From the NCBI GenBank assembly GCA_902470925.1, contig CABRIF010000005.1, positions 1-44,104 on the forward strand: DNA of 44,104 nucleotides, in the 5' to 3' direction. The notes under the pieces were generated by a model. The model was given only the letters and a program-made list of their open reading frames with translations, searched no databases and was not told the origin of the DNA. The stretch comes from an uncultured Collinsella sp. Lineage in GTDB: Bacteria > Actinomycetota > Coriobacteriia > Coriobacteriales > Coriobacteriaceae. Shown in pieces: positions 32,104 to 41,042 of the stretch; the stretch's first letter is position 1; the number at the start of each line of letters is the position of its first letter. Both the position numbers and the translations under genes were made by a program.

Positions 32104-33723
32104 ATGTCCGAAGATTTCTACCCCTTTGTGGATTCCGGCGACCCAGCACCAGACAACCAGCACCTCACCGGTACGGCCGGCGCGGGCGCCGCACCGATGC
32201 CAGGCGCCGGCGAAGCGCAGGGCGGCGGGCGAGCGTCTTTCGCCACGCGCATCTCGGTATACGACGATCTGCTGTCCACGCCGCGGGTGATCGTCGTCGA
32301 GCGCGACGACGTCCGCACATACCTGGAAGAGATCACCAACACGGTCTACCGAACCATGAAGGAGCAGGGCGGGCGCCTGTCGCTCATGGTCATACGAGAG
32401 CTTGTTGAGAACTTCATCCACGCGCGGTTCGTCGAACCGGTCATCTCCATCCTCGATGGCGGGAATACCATCCGGTTCGCCGACCAGGGCCCCGGCATCG
32501 CCGACAAGGAGCGCGCCTTTGAGTTCGGCGTAACCAGTGCCGACCGCGACCAGAAGCGCTACATTCGCGGCACGGGGTCGGGCCTGCCCATGGTGCAGGA
32601 ATACCTGCAGAACGCAGGCGGGGCCATCTCCATTGAGGATAACCTCGGACAGGGAACGGTCGTGACGGTTAGCATCGACCCGGCACGGGTGGCCGAGATC
32701 GGTCAGACCGTTTCACGTGGAGCGGCCGTGCGTCCCGGCGGCGCACGGCAACACATGACAACAGGACTGCAGGCAGCGGGCGGAGCGGTCGCGGGCGCAT
32801 GGCCGCAAGGCACGGCGGGAACCAACCCCTATCAACAGGTCGCTCCCGCAGGTACTGCGAGCGCTGGCACGGGCGCCATGGGATATGCGCCGGGGACGCC
32901 GATGGGCGCAGGCGGGGCTGAGAGCACCGGATACCCCGGCATGCAGCCCGGGGGAGGCTGGAGCGCTGGGCAGGCGGGCGCACCGGGAATGGCGAGCGGG
33001 GCAGGTGACGGCGCTCAGGTCTATGCCGCCGCTGAAGGCGGGGCAAATCCCTCGCAGTTTCCCGATGCAACCAACCCGTATGCCAACCCATATGGAGAAA
33101 GCGCCCTCTCAGGACCGCACGGTCAGACGGCGCAGGCGCCGCACGGCATGCCGGGGCCCGCGGGCGCTGGCGCGCAAGCCATGCCGGGGGCGGGCGGTGC
33201 GCTGGCCGCCCAGCAGGGGATATGGAGCGGGGCTGTGGCGCCCGGCCAACACATGACCGGTTGGCCGGGCGGCGCACCGGGCGTTCCGGGCACCGCGGCG
33301 GGAGGCGTGCCGGGCGCGGTGCCGGGGGGCGTGCCGGCGGGCTACCTGTCGATGCCTCCGGGCGCGATGCCGCCGGCCGGTTATCAACAATGGGGACACC
33401 AGTTTTCCACAACTCAACAATTGCCTGTTCAGAATGGGTATCAGTACCCACCTGCCGGAGGTCCGGCACCCTTGGGATTCAGCGGACAGATGGGTCCCGA
33501 GGTGTCCGAACGCGGCCTGCTAGCTCTGCAATTCCTCATCGAGCAGGGAAGTTGCGGACCCACGGCGCTGGCCGGCGCCTTCGGAGAGTCGGTCCCAACC
33601 TGGTCGCGCGAGCTTGCTACACTAGCCTCGATGGGCTTGATCCGAAAACACGGGCAGAAGCACATCTTGACCGACATGGGCAAAGCATGGCTGCAGCAGC
33701 GCAGCGATACGCAGACGCAGTAA
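32104..33723 (+). CDS. GHKL ATPase with C-terminal winged helix, dnaA-operon protein
   Basis: A 539-residue cytosolic protein. Residues about 60-192 form a histidine-kinase-like ATPase domain: N box ELVEN at 99-103, G1 DQGPGI at 127-132, G2 GTGSGLPMV at 156-164, and a LGQGTVVTV final strand. There is no dimerisation/phosphoacceptor helix and no sensor domain. Residues about 200-450 are Gly/Pro/Ala/Gln-rich and likely disordered. Residues about 457-539 look like a winged helix: FLIEQGSCGPTALAGAFG, then ELATLASMGLIRKHGQ. It ends 12 bases before the dnaA ATG, so cotranscription is very likely. A role in replication initiation or its control is inference. I do not know a named homologue with this job. 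Confidence 0.85.
   Translation: MSEDFYPFVDSGDPAPDNQHLTGTAGAGAAPMPGAGEAQGGGRASFATRISVYDDLLSTPRVIVVERDDVRTYLEEITNTVYRTMKEQGGRLSLMVIRELVENFIHARFVEPVISILDGGNTIRFADQGPGIADKERAFEFGVTSADRDQKRYIRGTGSGLPMVQEYLQNAGGAISIEDNLGQGTVVTVSIDPARVAEIGQTVSRGAAVRPGGARQHMTTGLQAAGGAVAGAWPQGTAGTNPYQQVAPAGTASAGTGAMGYAPGTPMGAGGAESTGYPGMQPGGGWSAGQAGAPGMASGAGDGAQVYAAAEGGANPSQFPDATNPYANPYGESALSGPHGQTAQAPHGMPGPAGAGAQAMPGAGGALAAQQGIWSGAVAPGQHMTGWPGGAPGVPGTAAGGVPGAVPGGVPAGYLSMPPGAMPPAGYQQWGHQFSTTQQLPVQNGYQYPPAGGPAPLGFSGQMGPEVSERGLLALQFLIEQGSCGPTALAGAFGESVPTWSRELATLASMGLIRKHGQKHILTDMGKAWLQQRSDTQTQ
32710..32723. promoter_or_regulatory. Degenerate parS-like site inside the GHKL gene
   Basis: GTTTCACGTGGAGC matches the 14-base parS core at 12 positions, with one half perfect. 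It may bind ParB weakly; it falls within about 8.5 kb of the main sites. Confidence 0.45.
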
Positions 33724-33735
33724 GGAGGGAAACGC

Positions 33736-35673
33736 ATGGACAATGAAGCAATGATCTTGCTGGACGACCTGCTGTCGTGCTGTCGCAGGGACGGACGGGA
33801 CGCCCGCCTGATCAACATCTTGGAACAGTCGGTGCCGACCTCTTTGACCGAGGATGCGTTCACCGTGCAGGCGCCGAATCGCTTTGCCCTGTCCTATCTG
33901 GCAAAACAAACGACGGTGCTTGAGGCCTACCTGGAGGAAATCACCTTCGCCCCCATGGCGTTCACCGCACAGGACCCCTCCGGGCAGCAGGCTGCGCAGG
34001 CAGGGGCGGGTACGCCCGCCGTCGCGTCCGCCATACCCGTTGCGGCGCCGGCGGCCGTCTCCGCCGCAGAACCCGCACCGGCAACGGAGACGTATGCTGC
34101 GCCCGCCCCGGCTCCAGCCGCCATCGACGCCGCCGCGGCGCCGTTCGGCGATCTGAATACGCATCCTGCAGCGGCCCCGACACAAGCAGCACCCAGCGAC
34201 CTTCCCTCACTGGCAAGCACCTTCGGCAACAACCGCCCGGAGCCGGCAGCCGCTACCGCCGCGGACCCCGTCACGCTCGACGAACGCGCTGCGAGCGTGG
34301 TCAACGCCGTACAGGCGATCCGTGCAGGCGCGGGCGCAAGCGCTCCGGCAGCAGGCGCCCCGCATCCCGCGGAGGCGCCGGGCGCGGAGCGCGGGGGTGC
34401 AACAAGGCCAGACGGCCGTATCACCGTGAGGAACACCGTCTCCTCCGATGCCTTCCAGCGCATGATGGCGGAGATGAAGGGCGCCGATGCACCGCGGACG
34501 CAGGCGTCGGGAACCGCCAAGGCAGCCGAGACAGCCTTGGCGCCCGAGGAGGAGTACCCCGCCGTCGACGTGAACTCGAAGTACACGTTTGAGAACTTCG
34601 TGTTCGGCGACGAGAACAAGCACGCCTATCAAAGCGCCGTGCGGTTCACCGCGCTCGCCGACGAGCCGGGGCAGTGCCCGAGCCTGTTCATCTACGGCAA
34701 CTCGGGCCTGGGCAAGACCCACCTGTTGTTCGCCATCAAAAACTACCTCGCCAAGGAGAACCCGCGCGTGCGCGTGAAGTACGCCAACTCGCAGGCATAC
34801 TTCGAGGATTACCTGCGCGACCTGGGTCGGCGCAAGGGCCCGGGCGACCCGATCATGCGCGAGTACCACGACGCGGACATCCTCATCATCGACGATATCC
34901 AGAACATCCTGGGCAAGCAGGCCACGATCGAGTACTTCTTCCAGCTGGTGGACGAGTTCATCCGCAGCGGCAAGAAGATGGCGTTCGCCTCCGACCGCGC
35001 GCCCAAGAGCCTCGGCCTCGACGAGCGCCTGACCAGCCGCTTCAACGCCGGCATGCTGTGCTTGGTGTCGGAGCCGGGGTTTGAGATGAAATACAACATC
35101 CTGACCCGCTACTACGAGAACGTCATTCGCCAGGCAGCCGATCTATCGTCTGTCAGCTCGGGCACGTCTTTGCTCTCGGCGCTCCAGGTCCACCAGGGGC
35201 ATCTCACCGACGAGCAGCTGCGCCACATGGCGGAGATCTCGGGCAACAACATCCGTTCACTCGAGAGCTTCTGCGAACGGTGCGCCGGGCTGTCGAGCGA
35301 ACGCGAGAGCGAAGGTCGCGAGCTGACCGGCGAGGACATCGACCACGTGGCCGAGCAGTACTTCAACACCGCCCACAAGGTCATCCACATCGACACCGTC
35401 CAAGGGGTCGTGGAGGAGTACTACCACGTAAGCCACGAGGAGCTCATCGGGCCGCGGCGCACGGCGAACATCGCCTTCGCCCGGCACGTAGCGGTCTACC
35501 TCGCCAACAGCCTGTGCGAGATGACCACGCCGGCCATCGGCGCGGAGTTCGGCGGCCGCGACCACTCCACCGTGCTGAACAGCCTGAAGGTCGTCGAGAA
35601 CAAGATGAAGGAGGACCGCCGGATCTGCGAGGACCTGCAGCAGCTCAAGAACACGATCATGCTCAAGGCCTAA
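33736..35673 (+). CDS. dnaA: Chromosomal replication initiator DnaA
   Basis: A 645-residue AAA+ initiator that opens oriC and loads helicase. Seen: domain I at about 1-75; a very long Ala/Pro-rich domain II at about 76-275; the AAA+ core with Walker A GNSGLGKTHLL near 320, Walker B ILIIDDIQN near 384, and the sensor-I-like AFASDRAPK; and domain IV with the DNA-recognition signature GGRDHSTVLNSL near 606. DnaA is usually about 450-500 residues, so the extra length is in the linker. AAGGAGG precedes the ATG. It follows the GHKL gene by 12 bases. Confidence 0.97.
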   Translation: MDNEAMILLDDLLSCCRRDGRDARLINILEQSVPTSLTEDAFTVQAPNRFALSYLAKQTTVLEAYLEEITFAPMAFTAQDPSGQQAAQAGAGTPAVASAIPVAAPAAVSAAEPAPATETYAAPAPAPAAIDAAAAPFGDLNTHPAAAPTQAAPSDLPSLASTFGNNRPEPAAATAADPVTLDERAASVVNAVQAIRAGAGASAPAAGAPHPAEAPGAERGGATRPDGRITVRNTVSSDAFQRMMAEMKGADAPRTQASGTAKAAETALAPEEEYPAVDVNSKYTFENFVFGDENKHAYQSAVRFTALADEPGQCPSLFIYGNSGLGKTHLLFAIKNYLAKENPRVRVKYANSQAYFEDYLRDLGRRKGPGDPIMREYHDADILIIDDIQNILGKQATIEYFFQLVDEFIRSGKKMAFASDRAPKSLGLDERLTSRFNAGMLCLVSEPGFEMKYNILTRYYENVIRQAADLSSVSSGTSLLSALQVHQGHLTDEQLRHMAEISGNNIRSLESFCERCAGLSSERESEGRELTGEDIDHVAEQYFNTAHKVIHIDTVQGVVEEYYHVSHEELIGPRRTANIAFARHVAVYLANSLCEMTTPAIGAEFGGRDHSTVLNSLKVVENKMKEDRRICEDLQQLKNTIMLKA

Positions 35674-35695
35674 CCCGGCCGCCACAGGCCGTATG

Positions 35696-35731
35696 GCGCA
35701 GGTTTGAGCCAAGCGTGTTCAAAACCTGCGC
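35696..35731 (+). terminator. 10-bp hairpin after dnaA
   Basis: Arms GCGCAGGTTT (35696-35705) and its complement (35722-35731), with a 16-base loop, begin 22 bases after the dnaA stop. It is U-less. It may end dnaA transcription and mark the left edge of the origin region. Confidence 0.55.
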
Positions 35732-35951
35732 ATGAGCGGTGTTGAAAGGCTGTGGGAAACAGGAGGGATAAGATGGGAGCAACCGCACACGTCGAGTGAA
35801 AAGAGTTTTCCACCGGGCGCCGCAGGGGACAAGATCGGGGTTGTCAACAGGTCCATGAGGACAAGTTTTTCAGCCTTCACCTGCGGTAACGCCAGTAATC
35901 CCCACCGTCCACCCGCTTATTACTATTATTGGTTCTATATCTATATAGAAA
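35732..35951. other. Candidate origin of replication (oriC) in the dnaA-dnaN spacer
   Basis: DnaA-box-like nonamers, none perfect: 35751-35759 (minus, TTTCCCACA), 35806-35814 (TTTTCCACC), 35841-35849 (TTGTCAACA), 35856-35864 (minus, TTGTCCTCA), 35905-35913 (CCGTCCACC). A GC-rich patch (about 35900-35916) is followed by DnaA-trio triplets and an AT-rich run to 35946. This is the box, GC patch, trio order of the basal unwinding system described in Bacillus. The place between dnaA and dnaN also fits. Confidence 0.7.
35917..35928 (-). promoter_or_regulatory. DnaA-trio array, candidate unwinding site
   Basis: TTATTACTATTA on the plus strand reads on its complement, 3' to 5', as AAT AAT GAT AAT. 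These are four successive triplets fitting the 3'-[G/A]A[T/A]-5' trio rule. It is flanked by a GC-rich patch on one side and an AT-rich run on the other, 33 bases before dnaN. Confidence 0.65.
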
Positions 35952-35960
35952 GGAAATAAT

Positions 35961-37064
35961 ATGAGGTTCACCGTCAGCCAGTCGGCGCTCGCCGATGCGA
36001 TCGCCGTGGTGATGAAAGGAATCGCCAGCGCTTCCACGCTTCCCATCCTTTCGGGCGTGCTCGTGAGAGCATCCGATGGCGTTCTGGAGTTTCAAACATC
36101 GAACTACACCATCTCCATCCGTCACCGCATCGCGGCGCGTGTGGATGAAGAGGGGCAGATGGTCATCCCCTGCAAGATGCTTTCGAACATCTGCAAGACC
36201 CTGCCCGATGCCCCGGTGTCCTTCGAGCTGACGGAGCGGCAGGTGACCATCACCTGCGAGAAGAGCTCGTTCAGGCTGAACACCCTGGACGCCGGCGATT
36301 TCCCGGAGTTCCCCACCTTCGCGCTCGAGCGCTCCGTTGAGCTGCCGGCCAACATCCTGACCGAGATGGTGAACCGCGTGTGGCGCGTGACCTCGACCGA
36401 TAAGAACCGTCCCGTGCTCAACGGCGTGTACATGACCGTGGAGAACAATACGATTCGCCTGGTGGCCACCGACTCCTACCGTCTGGCCGTATGCGATACG
36501 CAGGTCGAGACCTCCTCGCTGGAGGGCAGTTTCGAGCTTAACGTGCCCGCCGATGCCTTCAACGATGCGCTGTCCATCACCGGTGGCCAGGGTACGATCC
36601 TGGTGGGCTCCACCGACACGCAGGTGGTGTTCGTGGCCGGCAACACCACGTATGTGTCCCGCCGCATCGAGGGCGTGTATCCCAACTACAAGGCGCTGCT
36701 GCCGGCAAGCTGCGCCACCACGGTGAAGATCGACGTCGAGGCCCTGACCGCGGCCCTCAAGCGCGTGGCCGTGGTCGCGCAGGCGAACTCGGCGGTGAAG
36801 TTTGAGATTTCGGCCGAGACGGGCGCCATGACGCTGTCGGCGATCTCGAACGACCAGGACGCCGCGAGCGAAAGCGTCGAGGTGGAGGTCGAGGGTGCCT
36901 CGGGCGTCATCGCGTTCAACTACCACTACATCTTCGGCTGCCTGAACGTGCTCAACCGCGAGAAGGAGATCACGCTCGAGCTGCAGTCCTACACCCAGGC
37001 GGGCGTGTTCAAGTCCTACGACAAGATCAACTACCTCTACCTGGTCATGCCCGTTCGCATCTAA
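35961..37064 (+). CDS. dnaN: DNA polymerase III beta subunit (sliding clamp)
   Basis: A 367-residue clamp that holds the replicative polymerase on DNA as a ring dimer. Seen: the three-domain clamp layout with FTVSQSALADA at the N-terminus, LPILSGVLV, RLVATDSYRLA in the second domain, FVAGNTTYVSRRIEGVYPNY, and the typical C-terminus YLVMPVRI. AAGGA six bases before the ATG fixes the start. The stop overlaps the recF ATG by one base, so the two are coupled. Confidence 0.97.
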   Translation: MRFTVSQSALADAIAVVMKGIASASTLPILSGVLVRASDGVLEFQTSNYTISIRHRIAARVDEEGQMVIPCKMLSNICKTLPDAPVSFELTERQVTITCEKSSFRLNTLDAGDFPEFPTFALERSVELPANILTEMVNRVWRVTSTDKNRPVLNGVYMTVENNTIRLVATDSYRLAVCDTQVETSSLEGSFELNVPADAFNDALSITGGQGTILVGSTDTQVVFVAGNTTYVSRRIEGVYPNYKALLPASCATTVKIDVEALTAALKRVAVVAQANSAVKFEISAETGAMTLSAISNDQDAASESVEVEVEGASGVIAFNYHYIFGCLNVLNREKEITLELQSYTQAGVFKSYDKINYLYLVMPVRI

Positions 37065-38152
37065 TGGGACTCACGGCATCTGCGCTCACCGCATACAACT
37101 ACCGGAGCTTCAGCTCGTATGAGCTGGAGCTCTCCGACGGCGTGACCGTGCTCGTGGGGCCCAACGCCGCAGGCAAGACGAATCTGGTCGAAGCGCTGCA
37201 GCTGCTGACGGCCGGCGCGTCTTTCCGGCATCCGACCCCAGCGCAGCTAGTGCATGAGGGCGCCCGCCGCGGGCGCATCGAGCTTGCGCTCGAAGGCGAG
37301 GGGCGCAGGCTCGAATTCGGCTGCGAGCTGGAACCGGGCCGTCGGTCGTTTACCCGCAACGGCAAGCGCACGCGCGCGTCCGGCATTCGCGGCGAGCTGC
37401 CGAGCGTGCTGTTCTGCCCCGACCATCTCGACATGGTGAAGCGCAGCGCCCGTGTGCGCCGCGCCGCGCTCGATGAGTTTGGCATCCAGCTCAATGCGCA
37501 GTACGCCAAACTCGTGGCCGCCTACGAGCGTACGGTCGAGCAGCGCAATACGCTTCTGAAGGCCGATGTGGTGGATGCCTCGATGCTCGAGGTATGGGAT
37601 GAGGCCCTGATCGGCGCCGGCGCATCGCTGCTGCTGCACCGGCGCGCCCTGCTCGAGCGGGTGCGCGCGGCGCTGGCGGAGGTGTATGCGTCGGTGGCCG
37701 CTGGCGAGCGCGCCGATGCGACCTATGTCTCGTCGCTCGGTGAGCTGCCCGACGACCGCGCGGGTATCGAAGAGAAGCTGGCGGCGGGGCTCTTCCGCGT
37801 GCATGACGACGAGCTGCGCCGCGGCTGCACGCTGGTGGGGCCGCACCGCGACGAGGTCCTGTTCACGATCGAGGGGCGTCCGGCGCGTGAGTTCGGCAGC
37901 CAGGGACAGCAGCGTTCCGTGGTACTGGCGTGGAAGATGGCCGAGGTGCAGGTGACGCATGACATCCTGGGCAGCTATCCGCTGCTGTTGCTCGACGATG
38001 TGATGAGCGAGCTCGACGCCGCCCGCCGCGAGGCGATGCTGGCGCATGTGGCCGCGGGCATCCAAACGGTGATCACGACGACGAACCTGGGGTATTTCTC
38101 GGCAGAGACGCTGGAGCGCGCGAAGGTGGTGCATGTCGGTGGCGCGGTATAG
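37064..38152 (+). CDS. recF: DNA replication and repair protein RecF
   Basis: A 362-residue SMC-like ATPase that helps load RecA at single-strand gaps. Seen: YNYRSFSSYELEL near the N-terminus, Walker A GPNAAGKTNLVEAL, the RecF FCPDHLDMVK segment, the signature region FGSQGQQRSVVLAWKMAE, and Walker B LLLLDDVMSELD. Length is normal. It overlaps dnaN by one base and the DUF721 gene by 20 bases, in the standard origin order. Confidence 0.96.
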   Translation: MGLTASALTAYNYRSFSSYELELSDGVTVLVGPNAAGKTNLVEALQLLTAGASFRHPTPAQLVHEGARRGRIELALEGEGRRLEFGCELEPGRRSFTRNGKRTRASGIRGELPSVLFCPDHLDMVKRSARVRRAALDEFGIQLNAQYAKLVAAYERTVEQRNTLLKADVVDASMLEVWDEALIGAGASLLLHRRALLERVRAALAEVYASVAAGERADATYVSSLGELPDDRAGIEEKLAAGLFRVHDDELRRGCTLVGPHRDEVLFTIEGRPAREFGSQGQQRSVVLAWKMAEVQVTHDILGSYPLLLLDDVMSELDAARREAMLAHVAAGIQTVITTTNLGYFSAETLERAKVVHVGGAV

Positions 38153-38696
38153 CAAGGCGAAAAGGCAAGGCAGGACCGAGGGGCTGGGCGCGCTGGCGTC
38201 CTCGCTGCGCAACACGATCTATGCGCGCGCCGACGATGCGGGCCGCGCCCGGTTCCGCGCCGCCGAGCGCCGCCAGCAGGTGTATGCGGCGTGGAACCAG
38301 GTGTGCGGCGGCACCCGCGAGGGTCAGCACGTGACGGGGCTGTATTTCGTGCCCGATGCCAACGAGCTCGTGGTCTACACCGACGGCGCCGCCTGGACGC
38401 AGGAGCTCACGATGCTGCGCGAGATCATCCGTGCGCGCATGGAGACAGCGGGTGCCGCGGTGGATGCGCTGGTTGTCAAGACCTCGCGCGAGGGGCATCG
38501 CCGCAGCGCGCCCGCCCCGGCAGGCGCCGCGCGCGGTACTGCTCAGAAGGCGGCCCCTCCCCATGTCGCCCTGAACGAGGCCGAGCAGGCCCAGGTGGCG
38601 CGCGCCTGCGACGGGGTGGACGACGCCAAGCTCAAGCAGGCGTTGATTCGAGCCATGACGGCGTCGCTTGAGTGGAAAAAGGGTCGGGATAACTGA
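38133..38696 (+). CDS. DUF721 (DciA-like) protein
   Basis: A 187-residue protein of the DUF721 family, the group that includes DciA, a loader of the replicative helicase in bacteria lacking DnaC/DnaI. Seen: a basic N-terminus, AAWNQVCGG (W-x-x-V pattern), the KH-like region with ELVVYTDGAAWTQELTML and a following helix. A low-complexity stretch and an extra C-terminal helix are less typical. It overlaps recF by 20 bases and sits before gyrB, the usual actinobacterial position of this gene. The helicase-loader role is from family knowledge, not shown here. Confidence 0.85.
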   Translation: MSVARYSKAKRQGRTEGLGALASSLRNTIYARADDAGRARFRAAERRQQVYAAWNQVCGGTREGQHVTGLYFVPDANELVVYTDGAAWTQELTMLREIIRARMETAGAAVDALVVKTSREGHRRSAPAPAGAARGTAQKAAPPHVALNEAEQAQVARACDGVDDAKLKQALIRAMTASLEWKKGRDN

Positions 38697-38827
38697 AAAG
38701 GCCCGCAATCGGCCTCTCACGGCCTTGTAGAGGTATTCCAGAGGTTCTGACACAGGGGAGCAAAAGCCCCAGCAATCCGATAGACTGGGGAAGATTGGCC
38801 ATCGAACGTAAAACAAAGGGAGTACGC

Positions 38828-40867
<2,040 letters not shown>

Positions 40868-40891
40868 TCCACCAACCCGCTTGCAGTTCGG

Positions 40892-40990
40892 GGCTGCAGT
40901 TTGGGGACGGGGTCGTTTCGTATATCGAGGCTATCGATATATGTTGCTACCAGCTGATATACGAAACGACCCCGTCCCCAAACTGCAGCC
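40892..40990. repeat. Large REP-like palindrome between gyrB and gyrA
   Basis: Arms of 35 bases, 40892-40926 and 40956-40990, are perfect complements around a 29-base loop. The arm contains TTTGGGGACGGGGTCGTTTC, the complement of the string found in the WYL gene linker. It would form a very stable hairpin in RNA and a cruciform in DNA. Its layout resembles REP/BIME elements, which are spread by RAYT transposases; none is present here. Confidence 0.9.
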
Positions 40991-41042
40991 TGGCCCCTGA
41001 TTGATGTGACATTGATGTGACCACGACCGATAAGGAGAACAC

